A stretch of DNA of 64,000 nt from Benincasa hispida (Eukaryota > Streptophyta > Magnoliopsida > Cucurbitales > Cucurbitaceae): positions 29,664,442 through 29,728,441 of the forward strand of contig NC_052350.1 of NCBI RefSeq assembly GCF_009727055.1. Reading direction: 5' to 3'. Position 1 is the stretch's first letter; each line of letters starts with the position of its first letter. Position numbers and translations under genes: made by a program. Shown piece after piece: positions 47,185 to 57,580 of the stretch. The notes below the pieces were generated by a model, which did not search any database, was not told the origin of the DNA, and was given only the letters and a program-made list of their open reading frames with translations.

Positions 47185-49324
47185 GAGGCAATTATGATAG
47201 GAATTCATGAGAAAATGAGCTTGTAGTGTTCAGCATTGAGAATCTTGGTTAACCCATTATTATGTGATATTATGTGTTAAATTGTCTATTTTTGTAGCAA
47301 ACGCAGGAAGTGGACGCAAACGCAGAAATTGGACTACCGCAAAGACGACCGCATGCGGAGAAACTCTCCCTCGCAAAGGCGAACATATTCCATCAACGTA
47401 TGGGTGTTGTGGTGATCACCCACATGCGTCCATTGCATAGAAGTTGCGATCGTCAAGCGATTGTGGTCATCGTGTAGAAGTTACGGTATTAAAGTGAATG
47501 CAGTCACTGTATGATTGTGGCTACACGATAACGCATAATAGAGGGATCAACGAAGGTTGGTGGAATGAACGCATCAACGCAGATCTCGAGAAAAGTAAAA
47601 GATGATGTTGACATTTCACCTACCACACCATTAGCAGCAGAGATTCAGAAAGGACTAACGCGCCGCGAATGTCAGAATCAAAGCAGTCCATTAATGCTGT
47701 CAGTGATCCAAGTTCTATGTAAAGAAACCGATGAGTAGAATTTCAACTTGTCTAGGGATTATCCCTACAATCTAGGGTTTTCCCTGTGATCCAGACTATT
47801 ACATGAGAAGAAAGCTTGAGAGTTCTTCATCTCCCTCATCCATTCCGAGTGACGACCGGAGCCTTCGACCGGAGTTAGATCTCGAGAGAGTCAGCTCCAC
47901 TGCCCATCTATGGCACCACCGACAACGTTGACACACATCCACTAGAAGCAAGTTATTGCTTTCAGCTAGTCATTTCATTTTCATTTTCTCTTCTTTGCTT
48001 GTATTGTATTGTATTACATTTTGTCATTAAGGAATTAATACATTATGTGTTCAATGCATTTATGTGTTTCCTTCGATTCCATCTCCATCTTCTTTACTTA
48101 GCATTCATAACTTTCATTGCATCACTTAATATGATTGCTAAAGTATCGCATACATAGTCATGTGGATTAGGGATATGAAGCATGTAGCAAACCACCGAGA
48201 GGTGTGCGTTGTGTGAGTATGTGAGAAAACTTTATTTGCTTAGTGTGAAGCTGTAGCAACGCCTGTCTATAGGCGGACGCACGCTTGTCTATGAGTAAAG
48301 TCAGCAACAACTAATTGCCCGGGAGGGTAAGTAGTTGGTCGCATTAAGTAATGTAAACTATTGTTCACTAGAGATAGGAATAATCTTGCGTCAGCCAAGT
48401 TTCTGTGGTTACCTTGTCTTATGAGCGCATCATTCATCATTTAGGCATACTTGAGAGCGTAGTCTAAATTTCAAATCTAAGACTCGAGAAAGCGAATTGG
48501 AACGCATAAGCAAGAATGGAAAACTTAGAGATAAGCTCCATTTGCTATCACACAGTGTATGCACCCTACGGATAGGATATTGCATGCGTCNTTGGAACGC
48601 ATAAGCAAGAATGGAAAACTTAGAGATAAGCTCCATTTGCTATCACACAGTGTATGCACCCTACGGATAGGATATTGCATGCGTCCAGACGTAGGATACG
48701 GTGGTATGCGGCCATCACACTCATGCGACGAGAGCACGTGAGCGGGTTATGGAGGTTTAGGCAGGCATAGGCTTCCCGGCACTATCGCATATACATTACA
48801 TACGTCCTAGAAATAGGCTCAAGTGTGTGTAGCATGATCGCATAGCTTGCGTTGGCTGAGGTTGCACTTGCGGTCAAGCTCAGTGTTGTAGTGAAGACAT
48901 CTCCACATTTTATCTGTTTTTCCATCCATTTACTTCCTGTCAATAGTTGTCGTGTCTCTACCTCTCATTCATTTTCTCATTGCGTTGTCTATTACTAGGA
49001 GTAGGACTAGTGTTAGTGTAGAAACCTCCTCCAACATTCTTTTATTCAACCGCCGCATGCACATTACCACATACGCCTAACTACAAGTCCCTGAGTTCGA
49101 CCTCAGATCACCCGGGAAACTTGCGTTCACGTTATACTTGGCGTGAGCGCAAGAAAATTTGTGACAGGAACACATGGTCATCGCATACATCTGTTAACGA
49201 TAGTCATTCCAATGCATGACCATTGACGCATGATAATCAACGCATAACCTTAGAACATGCATCGTATATTGCGTTCCATGAAATTTTAGTTGTCGAGTAA
49301 TTGATGTCTAATTTCCTGTCATCA
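47185..49324 (+). repeat. Element E 3' LTR
   Basis: It aligns with the 5' LTR from 'ggcaattatgataggaattc' to the TGTCATCA end. The first ~75 bp of the LTR, including the hairpin, are not recognisable here. It holds about 300 bp (48165-48470) absent from the 5' copy and an assembly duplication around an N at 48591. Differences from the 5' LTR are roughly 13% by eye over the first 270 aligned bases. Confidence 0.75.
48497..48685. other. 94-bp exact duplication across a single N (assembly artefact)
   Basis: Positions 48497-48590 and 48592-48685 are the same 94 bases, joined by one N at 48591. The 5' LTR of E has this stretch once. Two overlapping contig ends were evidently joined without being collapsed. 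Confidence 0.95.
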
Positions 49325-49329
49325 TGAAA

Positions 49330-49812
49330 ATGGTGGAAGATTGTGTATATCACCAGTTCAGGGAGAGTAAATCAATCTTTCTGGTGTTATATGTCGATGA
49401 CATACTCATAGCTAGTAATGATGTAGATTTATTGCATTACACTAAAAGATTTCTCAAAAGAAATTTTGAGATGAAGGATCTGGGTAATGCTTCTTTTGTA
49501 TTAGGAATTGAAATACTGTGGGATCGTTCTTAAGGTATTTTGAGATTGTCACAAAAGAACTACATTGAAAAGATCTTGAGTAGATCTGGCATGAAAGATT
49601 GTGCCCCAGGAGATACCCCGATCGCTAAAGGTGATAAATTTCATTTAGGTCAATGCCCCACGACCATACTCGAGACTAAGAAGATGCAGAAGGTTCCCTA
49701 TGCATTGGCCATTGGAAGTCTAATGTATGCTCAAGTATGTAAGCGTCCAGATATTGCGTTCATAGTTTGAGTGTTAGGCAGATATTTGAGTAACCCGAGG
49801 ATGGATCATTGG
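49330..49812 (+). pseudogene. Element D reverse transcriptase, C-terminal half
   Basis: It resumes with MVEDCVYHQF and FLVLYVDDILIASND, so the YVDD active-site motif is intact. KDLGNASFVLGIEI, a stop at 49531, then LSQKNYIEKILSRSGM and PYALAIGSLMYAQVCKRPDI follow, and a stop at 49768. These are the palm and thumb parts of copia RT. Confidence 0.88.
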
Positions 49813-50382
49813 AAAGCAGCCAAACGGGTTATGAGGTATTTACAGATAACAAAAGATTATATGCTCACTTATCGGAGATCAGAAGTTTTGGAGATTATTG
49901 GGTATTCTGATTCTGATTATGTTGGATGTCAAGACACTTTGCGATCCACTTCAGGCTATATCTTCATGTTGGTTGGAGGAGCTGTATCTTGGAAAAGTGT
50001 TAAACAAACACTTATGGCTTCTTCTACCATGGCTGCAGAGTTTATAGCATGTTATGAGGCATCCAATCATGGAATATGGTTATGAAATTTTTTCATTGCG
50101 TTGCGGATAGTGGTTGGCATAGAAAGACCACTAAAATTATTTTGTGACAATAAGTCGATAGTGATGTATTCCAACAACAACAGAAACAATACGATGTCAA
50201 AGCATGTATACGTGAAGTTTCTGGTTGTTAAAGAAAGAGTTCAGAATGATCAAATTTTGATAGAACACATAGGAACAAACTCTATGGTGGCAGATCCATT
50301 GACTAAAGGTTTACCACCTAAAGTTTTTCATGAGCATGTTGCTCACATGGGTGTTAGTCACTTTTCTGATTCCATGGTTTAG
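49771..50382 (+). pseudogene. Element D RNase H
   Basis: The reading is YLSNPRMDHWKAAKRVMRYL, then GYSDSDYVGC with the catalytic Asp residues, STSGYIFMLVGGAVSWKS, a stop near 50083, then LFCDNKSIVMYSNN, IEHIGTNSMVADPLTKGL and the end block VFHEHVAHMGV. It is near complete but broken by one stop. About 430 bp of non-coding DNA then leads to the polypurine tract. Confidence 0.88.
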
Positions 50383-50802
50383 TGGGAGTTTGTTATTGAG
50401 GATGTTCTTTGACCTTATTTTGTTTACTTTCTATATAGAATAACGCTGATGTTTTATGTTTTATTATCTGAACTCGTTTATCATGCATGTAGTTTAGCAT
50501 AAAGTTCTTTAGAATGATCTCATTAAGGAATTTGGACCAGTTGGAAACAGGCATGATCTAGATCACTTTACATGTAGTTTCTATGCTATCCATCCATACT
50601 TGATCTATGTCATTGAATGTATTGGAATTGGTGATCAAGGAAGGTTTAGTTACAAGGATAGTGACGAAAGCCGCCTTGATTCTGTGCTAATACAGGAGAT
50701 GGACAAGATTGAACTAAAGGGGAACTTTATTATTGAAATAACCTGTTTATGCACGCTTAAGGTTTATGTGATTTAATTATATCAGGTACACAGGCATAGC
50801 CC
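50383..50802 (+). other. Element D 3' untranslated region
   Basis: This is the non-coding stretch between the RNase H stop and the polypurine tract. Nothing else recognised. Confidence 0.5.
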
Positions 50803-50813
50803 AAGTGGGAAAT
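50803..50813 (+). other. Element D polypurine tract
   Basis: AAGTGGGAAAT lies directly before the 3' LTR start TGTTAG at 50814. Confidence 0.85.
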
Positions 50814-51279
50814 TGTTAGACATATTTAGATAATAATATGTTTAATTAAAGTATGAGCTATGTATGTGGATTAATAATTTATCACATTGGGTTATTTTAT
50901 TAGATTGGGCTCTATTATGTGATCTAATTAATTAAGGCCTAGATTCCTAATTGAGTATGGGCTTAATAGGTTGAAGCCTATTCCTAGTTAATTAGGGTTT
51001 AATGGGAACCCTAATTGAACTAGTATATAAAGAGACCTTAGGGCTATGGTCCCCAATATACCAAAACAATGAGCACTCAGTCTTTCTTGAATCTCATCTA
51101 GAGAGAGATCCCACTAAGAGCATTTAGAGTTTTGGTTGAGGAAGACCATAGCCATCCATCATCATCTTGAAGCTATCATCAATTTTGCAATGGAATCCGA
51201 TATGTTATTCTTGACAATTTGGCATGAATGATCCTAGGGTTTATCTATTTAATATAGATAATAAGAATTTATGCTAACG
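50814..51279 (+). repeat. Element D 3' LTR
   Basis: The LTR is 466 bp. It starts TGTTAG and ends CTAACG (mutated CTAACA). It is co-linear with 39291-39723, with short insertions. TATA lies at 51024-51031. TAATG (51280-51284) follows as the second target copy. Confidence 0.9.
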
Positions 51280-51555
51280 TAATGAGGTTACTCTCGTGGT
51301 AGTGTTCGAGATTGTTCAAGAAATTGTTCCTAATCAAGATGTTGGAGATCCATTCATTGGAACTAGGAGAGGATTGTTCATGGCACTTAGGAATATACAA
51401 AGGTAAGAATTATTCTAATCTTTTCCCTAATACATGCTAATTTACATGTTTATATATTATGTTTTGTATAATAATTTTATTTAATGTAAAATCAAATTAA
51501 GAGATGTAAGGCATTCTCACAAAACACTTCCACTGCAGGATTTGATCCTCTTTCA
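51280..51555 (+). repeat. Element A 3' LTR, last part
   Basis: It resumes the A LTR ('ctctcgtggtagtgttcgag') with the same order as 13700-13969, and ends ATCCTCTTTCA at 51555. The next five bases, CTTAG, repeat those before the 5' LTR. Confidence 0.88.
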
Positions 51556-52090
51556 CTTAGGGCACCTTCTATAATCAATCTTCACTTCCTTAACACCCCT
51601 CTTTATATAAATTGAGTGGCCCATCGTTGCATACTTCTCTCACCAGCATCGGTTAAACATCAAACTCAACAGCCAACTTAACTTCCTCCATGACCTTCCA
51701 CATACTTCCTAGGCTATACTTTGGAAAATTTTCTTTTCCTTAAATACTTGGCCGCATGGCATTTTGGAAGGGTTGGTTGTATACTTTGTCATGACTTCGC
51801 ATGGACCTTCCATTCCCTTCTAAGTTAAACTCCTCTTCAATTCACCTGAGAACTCCATGCTTCATACTTATAATATTTTCTACCTTCAAAACACCCAAGG
51901 TCATCTTTTAACACTTATAAATTTTCTTCTCCCTTAACATCACAAACATGCCCTTACAGTTCAAATTGTTACAACCATCACAATTATCTTATACATAAAC
52001 TTACAATGATATTAAACACATAATTAAGAGGACTTGAGCTTAATTAACTAGTAAAACAAGCTTAGGGGTTTATAGGAAACATTTAAAAAA
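51556..52090 (-). mobile_element. F1: gypsy-type LTR, right part
   Basis: This sequence follows element A's target site and is taken as the continuation of F1 by position. It includes a (T)TATATAAA at about 51604. The right border is uncertain (somewhere near 52.05-52.12 kb). No coding domain is seen. Confidence 0.4.
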
Positions 52091-52486
52091 GCACACACAC
52101 ACATTTTTTTTCTTAAGGCATGTTATCTTTCTAAGTTCTGTTCTTTTCATTTAATGTAAATTGTGTTTTTTTAAACGTGTGTATGAGATAGAGATTTCGA
52201 TTGAATAGCCTTTTCAACTTATACATGTACATTTCATTTTCAACATTAGGAAACATGTGCAACGCACGTATTTCCAACTACTACTATCTAAAAGAGGCCA
52301 TGGAAGAGAAACATCTGATTTTCCATTTGCCCCTTTTAGTGATTAGCTATAGGGATATATAACGTAATTTTACATTAAAATCATTTAAATATTAAATAGT
52401 TTATAATTCACCTAAATTAATTTATCTCTAATATTTGATTCCAAAATTTATGATTAAATAAAGATAATTCATTCATGTATATTTCA

Positions 52487-52517
<31 letters not shown>

Positions 52518-52542
52518 TCACATAGTTAAGCCAACTCCAGTT
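52091..52542. other. AT-rich spacer with (AT)n
   Basis: No gene. It has a (CA)n stretch near 52090 and an (AT)n run at about 52486-52514 just before the gap. The 'tttgccccttttagt' text resembles 8230-8245. Confidence 0.5.
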
Positions 52543-53416
52543 NNNNNNNNNNNNNNNNNNNNNNNNNNNNNNNNNNNNNNNNNNNNNNNNNNNNNNNNNN
52601 NNNNNNNNNNNNNNNNNNNNNNNNNNNNNNNNNNNNNNNNNNNNNNNNNNNNNNNNNNNNNNNNNNNNNNNNNNNNNNNNNNNNNNNNNNNNNNNNNNNN
52701 NNNNNNNNNNNNNNNNNNNNNNNNNNNNNNNNNNNNNNNNNNNNNNNNNNNNNNNNNNNNNNNNNNNNNNNNNNNNNNNNNNNNNNNNNNNNNNNNNNNN
52801 NNNNNNNNNNNNNNNNNNNNNNNNNNNNNNNNNNNNNNNNNNNNNNNNNNNNNNNNNNNNNNNNNNNNNNNNNNNNNNNNNNNNNNNNNNNNNNNNNNNN
52901 NNNNNNNNNNNNNNNNNNNNNNNNNNNNNNNNNNNNNNNNNNNNNNNNNNNNNNNNNNNNNNNNNNNNNNNNNNNNNNNNNNNNNNNNNNNNNNNNNNNN
53001 NNNNNNNNNNNNNNNNNNNNNNNNNNNNNNNNNNNNNNNNNNNNNNNNNNNNNNNNNNNNNNNNNNNNNNNNNNNNNNNNNNNNNNNNNNNNNNNNNNNN
53101 NNNNNNNNNNNNNNNNNNNNNNNNNNNNNNNNNNNNNNNNNNNNNNNNNNNNNNNNNNNNNNNNNNNNNNNNNNNNNNNNNNNNNNNNNNNNNNNNNNNN
53201 NNNNNNNNNNNNNNNNNNNNNNNNNNNNNNNNNNNNNNNNNNNNNNNNNNNNNNNNNNNNNNNNNNNNNNNNNNNNNNNNNNNNNNNNNNNNNNNNNNNN
53301 NNNNNNNNNNNNNNNNNNNNNNNNNNNNNNNNNNNNNNNNNNNNNNNNNNNNNNNNNNNNNNNNNNNNNNNNNNNNNNNNNNNNNNNNNNNNNNNNNNNN
53401 NNNNNNNNNNNNNNNN
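52543..53416. other. Assembly gap of 874 N
   Basis: An undetermined run whose left flank is an (AT)n microsatellite. The 302-residue minus-strand frame spanning it is an artefact. Confidence 1.
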
Positions 53417-54278
53417 GGATAATCATGAATTTTTTTAAAAAAATATTGGTCTAAATCAAAGCGAAAGTAGGAAGATTATTAAATTATATTAAAAAAAAAA
53501 AAAAAAAAAAGAAGCTAACTATACGACAATTATCACGAAATTTTAAAAATTAAAGAAAAACGAACTATAATCATTAAAATCTATCCATGTTTTTATCTAA
53601 TTGGTTGATAACTATAGATCCAATAAATTTCAACATTAGTTAACATAAAAACTACAATTCAACTTAAGTATGTAGTTGATAGTTGTATGGATATATGGGG
53701 CAATTTTATTGTACTTATAAATATTCAATTATTTGTAACCGATTTTAAAATATAACTTGATTTTATTGTTATTCTAACCATTTTTAGATTTATTGTTTAA
53801 TTTCCACATATTTTTTTAGAAAGTTTTTATTTTGACATCACATCAACCAATTCAAAAGATTTGACTTTTTATTTGATGGTCATATGAATATATGAAGTAT
53901 TTTTATTTTAATTATGAAGATTAAATCATTTATAACTCCATCTCTTCATCATTTTAAAATCTTAATTTTTTTTTAGATTTATTTTTCAATCTTCACATTA
54001 GTTCTTTACTTTCTTATTTTTTTTTTTAGAAATTTGGTTGTATATATATATATATATATTTAATTTTGTTAGTAACAACATCTTTCACAATGTTTATTTT
54101 CCTTCTTTTTCAAGAAGTTTGACTTATCTGTTTCACGCATCTCTTTTATCTTTTATAGAAAGATATCACATCTTTTTTTATTTTTTTTTTAACGTATGTC
54201 ATCTTTTCAAATTTTTTCTTTTCTATTTTGTAAAAACATATAAAGTGATTTAATGTAGATAATCAAATCATGAAGATA
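53417..54278. repeat. AT-rich dispersed repeat, right of the nest
   Basis: Phrases shared with 8.7-9.8 kb recur here ('ggtctaaatcaaagcgaaag' near 53447, 'acaacatctttc' near 54076). There are also a poly(A) run near 53491-53510 and (TA)n near 54041-54058. No gene is supported. Confidence 0.5.
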
Positions 54279-55050
54279 TGTTGGGTGAAACTTTAACTAG
54301 AGGGAACCAACTTTTTTGGTTGGAGAATCCCACATTGGAAAATTTGGTGTTGGAAGTCTCATTTATGTACTCCAACCTTGTGTTTTGAGTTTGGGCCTTA
54401 AGGGGTCCCCATGTTTTGGAGGGAGTGAGGAGATAGACCAAAGTGGGTTCGATGAACGGTCCCACACATGCCATCGTCCATCCGATCAGGCGAGGCAAAT
54501 GTGTGATGATTATTTTTTTTAATAAAAATATTATTTTATTATTTTTTTAAACCGAAAAAATGGGGAAATTGTCTGTTCGTCCCCCCTCTCGTTTCCATTC
54601 CATTTGTCTGCACACGTTCTGTGTGGAGCGTTTTCTCGCTCCCTACCATTCGACGCTGAAGGCCTATAAAAGGCGAGACCTTTAGCAGTTCGTAACACAC
54701 AGAATTCATTTTCTTAATTCCCCACTTCATTTTCCTCTTCTCCTCCATCTTAGCTTTCCGAGAAGTGAGTTGAGAAAGGGTGTACGTTCTGATCGGTAAC
54801 GGTGCATCCGATCGGTTTTCATTTCGTTGTTTTATCCTGGGGACGACGACGTGGCAATTCTCAGACCTACTTGCCATACTTGGGCAGAGCCGCAAAAATG
54901 TCTTAAAGAGAGCGAGCTCCACGACTCAGTCTATAACGAGTGTTATTTTGCAGGGTTACTCTCCACTTGACCGTCGTGCCTTGACGGTTTACAGTTCGTC
55001 GTTCTAAAGGCCCTACTGTTTCCAAAAATTTTAAGACGTTCCCATCATCA
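54279..55050 (+). promoter_or_regulatory. Element H LTR/leader with TATA box
   Basis: It starts TGTTGGGTGAAAC, contains 'gagaatcccacattgg', and has TATAAAAG at 54665-54672 in a GC-richer context. It leads to the gag ATG at 55051. The exact LTR end is not resolved. Confidence 0.45.
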
Positions 55051-55673
55051 ATGGCCCTCAGTAGCAACAATGATATATCTGATCTCAACCATCCATTCTG
55101 GTTTGAAGGAGCGAACTTCAAAGCGGTGAAAGCAAAAGATGTTGTTCTTCCTCACCGTCAAGAAAGTTGTCGAAGCTCTGTACCAGCATTAAGCCCATCG
55201 TCCCTTTAGAAGAACTAACAGAACAACAGATAAAAGAAGTTACTGACTGGAGGAGAAAGACTTTCTATGTAAGAAATTTCATTTTAAATGTTTGACTGAT
55301 GATCTACATGGACTACTACAGTATAATGAAGACAGAGAAGGAGCTCTGGGATGCCTTGTAAAAGAAGTATGACACCGAGGAGGCCGGGTCGAAGAAATAT
55401 GCAGTTAGTCGTTATCTCAAGTTCCAGATGACGGATGAAAAATCCGTGGAGGCTTAATCCCATGAACTCCAGAAGAATAGCCCACGAGATAATTACTGAA
55501 GGTATGGCTCCATAGAACAATTCCAAGTTGTTGTTATTATTGATAAATTGCCTCTTTTGTGGAAGGACTTGAAGAACACTTTAAGGCATAAGACCAAGAA
55601 GTTCTCCTTGTAGAGTCTTATAACCCGACTAAGGATTGAAGAGGAAGCCCAAAAGCAGGACCAGAGTGAGGAA
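55051..55673 (+). pseudogene. Element H gag, N-terminal part (broken)
   Basis: From ATG 55051 the reading is MALSSNNDISDLNHPFWFEG. After a frameshift come KMLFFLTVKKVVEALY, then [38 protein letters not shown] and LPLLWKDLKNTLRHKTKKFS in several frames. This is a copia capsid region. At least four stops and two frameshifts are present. Confidence 0.75.
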
Positions 55674-56501
55674 GTGAACACAGTACCTAGGAAACCTGCC
55701 ACTACCGTGGTAAAACCTAACGAAAAACCTAAGGGGACAAAGAGGAAAGGTCAGAACTGTTGCTCCAGCAACCAGAACCAACAGAAAAAACAGAAGCCCC
55801 CTTCAGGAGAAACGGTACAGTTCCTCTGCTTTAATTGCAATAAACCTGGGAACATGGCTATGAACTGTAGGAACAGGCGTCGTCCTGCTGGTCAGGCGAA
55901 CCTGACAGAAGAACCGTTAGTCGCTATGATCACAGAAGTAAATATAATCGGTGGTTATGAAGAGTGGTGGATAGACACTGGCCCGACGCGCCATGTCTGT
56001 TACGACCTTAGTCTATTTAAAACTTATACTGAAACTAAGTATAAGAATATTCTGTTGGGAGATCACCACTCCACGAAAGTTGCTGGAACCGGCAAGGTGA
56101 AACTGAAATTTACCTCTGGGAAGACCCTCACGTTGAAGGACGTTCTACATACTCCAGAGATTCGAAAGAATTTGGTTTCGGGCTATCTCCTCAACAAAGC
56201 TGGGTTTACTCAAACTATAGAGGTAGACCTATATACCCTTACCAAAAATAATGTATTTGTAGGGAAAGGGTATGCAACTGAGGGAATGTTCAAATTAAGT
56301 TTAGACTTTAATAAAATGAAATCTTTTGTGTATATGTTGTGTTCTATGAATATTTGGCATGCTAAACTCTGCATTGTGAATAAGAATTTAATTAGTAATA
56401 TGATTAGGCTGAAAATGATACCTAAGTTATCCATGAATGATTTTGATAAATGGAGTATTGTAGTTAGGCTAAAATTACTAAAACTCCACATAAATACTTA
56501 A
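55674..56501 (+). pseudogene. Element H zinc knuckle, protease and pre-integrase
   Basis: This 275-residue open stretch begins with a basic linker. The zinc knuckle is CFNCNKPGNMAMNC, in which the expected His is Asn. The protease triad is in WWIDTGPTRHVC, so the Asp is intact. A VLHTPEIRKNLVSGYLLNKAG block and pre-integrase text (NIWHAKLCIVNKN, normally HxRxGH) follow. The frame is lost just before the integrase core. Confidence 0.82.
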
Positions 56502-56502
56502 G

Positions 56503-57200
56503 AATTTTGAGCCTCTAGATTTGATTCATTCTGATGTCTGTGAATTTGATGGCATATTGACTAGGAACAGTAAAAGATATTTCATTACTTTTATTGACGA
56601 CTACTCTGATTTTACTTTTGTATACTTGCTGAAAAACAAAAGTAATGCTTTTGATGTCTTCAAACTTTTTGTTTCTGAAATAGAAAATTAGTTTAATAGA
56701 AAAGTTAAAATACTTTGTAGTAATAGGGGAACCGAGTAGACAATGATAGTTTTAATGAATTCTTTAACTCACATGGAATAATACATGAAAAGACCACACC
56801 TTATTTTCCTGAAATGAACGGAAAAGCCGAAAGGAAAAATAGAACTTTAGCTAAACTAGTAGTTTCTATTTTACTTAGTTCAGGAGCCGCGTCTTATTGA
56901 TGGGGTGAAATCATCCTTACCGTAAGTTATGTCTTAAATAGAATCCCGAAATCTAAAAATAAAACTTTACCTTACGAAATTCTCAAGAATAAGAAACCAA
57001 ACTTGTCCTACTTTAGAACAAGGGGTTGCCTAGCCTTTGTAAGGATTCCTGACCCAAAAAGAAGAAAGTTGGCTAGTAGAGCTTACGAGTGTCTTTATAG
57101 GTTATGCCTTAAATAGTAAAGCCTACAGGTTCTATGATCTAGTGAACCAAGTGATCATTGAGTCAAATGATGTCGACTTCTTTGAAGATAGGTTTCCTTT
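56503..57200 (+). pseudogene. Element H integrase core (broken)
   Basis: The reading is [32 protein letters not shown] and, after frameshifts, FPEMNGKAERKNRTLAKLV. All three catalytic acids are recognisable. WGEIILTVSYVLNRIP, LPYEILKNKKPNLSYF and DVDFFEDRFPFK follow. Stops and frameshifts are frequent. The C-terminal part fades out near 57360 with YNVDEDPKR. Confidence 0.8.
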
Positions 57201-57365
57201 TAAATCAATGAATAGTGGGGCTATGATTCAAGTGGTATAACTCTAGTTAGAAATCCTAACCATAGAGAGGAAACTGACCCAGAACCTAGAAGAAACAAAA
57301 GAGCTAGAACCGCCAAAGATTTCAAAAATGACTTCCTGACCTACAATGTAGATGAAGACCCTAAA

Positions 57366-57580
57366 AGAGATCACTGGCAGATCGTTCGTCTGAAAGGAAA
57401 TCACCAACCGGTCGTTCATTTGAAAGGAAAGATCGCCTGCTCGTTCATCATTCGTCCGGCTTGCAGGAGCTTGTCCATCGTTCGTTTGAAAGCTTTAATC
57501 ATTGCAGGAGCTCGTTCATCATTCGTCCATCATTCATCGTTCATCATTCATCATTCATCCAACTTGCTCATTCAGGTCAT
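57366..57580. repeat. CGTTCATC/ATTCATC short-repeat tract
   Basis: Degenerate repeats of (C/A)(G/T)TTC(A/G)TC and TTTGAAAG(G/C) run across about 200 bp at the point where element H ends. Short open frames here (57420-57652) are repeat-derived. Confidence 0.75.

Larger units (their letters stand above)
43929..49324 (+). mobile_element. Element E: short non-autonomous gypsy-type LTR element inside D's RT
   Basis: LTRs lie at 43929-45722 and about 47185-49324, with near-complementary TAATGACA / TGTCATCA ends. Flanks are TGAAC and TGAAA. A primer site complementary to Asp-tRNA (TGGCGCCATTGC) follows six bases after the 5' LTR. The internal region is only about 1.46 kb and has no gag-pol, so it depends on a relative for proteins (a LARD-like element). 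Excising E with one target copy leaves D's RT in frame across the junction, which supports these borders. E-family sequence also occurs at window position 1. Confidence 0.8.
39291..51279 (+). mobile_element. Element D: Ty1/copia retrotransposon inserted in the A 3' LTR
   Basis: LTRs lie at 39291-39723 and 50814-51279, with TGTTAG...CTAACA ends. Flanks are TGATG and TAATG (four of five bases). A Met-tRNA-type primer site, gag, protease, integrase, RT, RNase H and polypurine tract follow in order. Without the internal element E (43929-49324) it is about 6.6 kb. It carries stops in most domains and is inactive, but it is the best-preserved element here (LTRs about 6% different by eye). Confidence 0.88.
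12134..51555 (+). mobile_element. Element A: Ty1/copia retrotransposon expanded to 39.4 kb by nested insertions
   Basis: The 5' LTR starts at 12134 and the 3' LTR ends at 51555. The flanking five bases are identical on both sides (CTTAG at 12129-12133 and 51556-51560). Between them, on the plus strand and in canonical copia order, lie a Met-tRNA-type primer site, a long leader, gag, zinc-knuckle remnant, protease, integrase, RT, RNase H, polypurine tract and 3' LTR. Five insertions interrupt it: 16601-30054, 31850-35979, 36446-37301, and element D (39291-51279) with E inside it. All open frames are broken, so the element is dead. Removing the insertions leaves roughly 9 kb, partly deleted in RT. 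Confidence 0.85.
54279..57365 (+). mobile_element. Element H: truncated Ty1/copia retrotransposon
   Basis: A probable 5' LTR/leader (54279-55050) with a TATA box is followed by gag, zinc knuckle, protease and integrase. RT and RNase H are missing, and no 3' LTR was found. The sequence changes abruptly at about 57365 into a CGTTCATC-rich repeat. The lineage differs from A, B and D by its gag (HPFWFEGANF) and its knuckle. No Met-tRNA primer site is visible, so the leader may carry a deletion. Confidence 0.7.

Noticed and set aside
43937..49324. Alternative E border starting at TGTAGAAATG
   Set aside because: A TGACA/TGAAA flank pair also agrees at four of five bases, but this border breaks the TGATGACA-type terminal inverted repeat and does not restore D's reading frame.
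52518..53426. 302-residue minus-strand frame
   Set aside because: Almost entirely N. A translation artefact of the gap.
54539..54922. 127-residue minus-strand frame opposite the element H leader
   Set aside because: It is antisense to the LTR/leader with its TATA box. No motif or conservation is visible.
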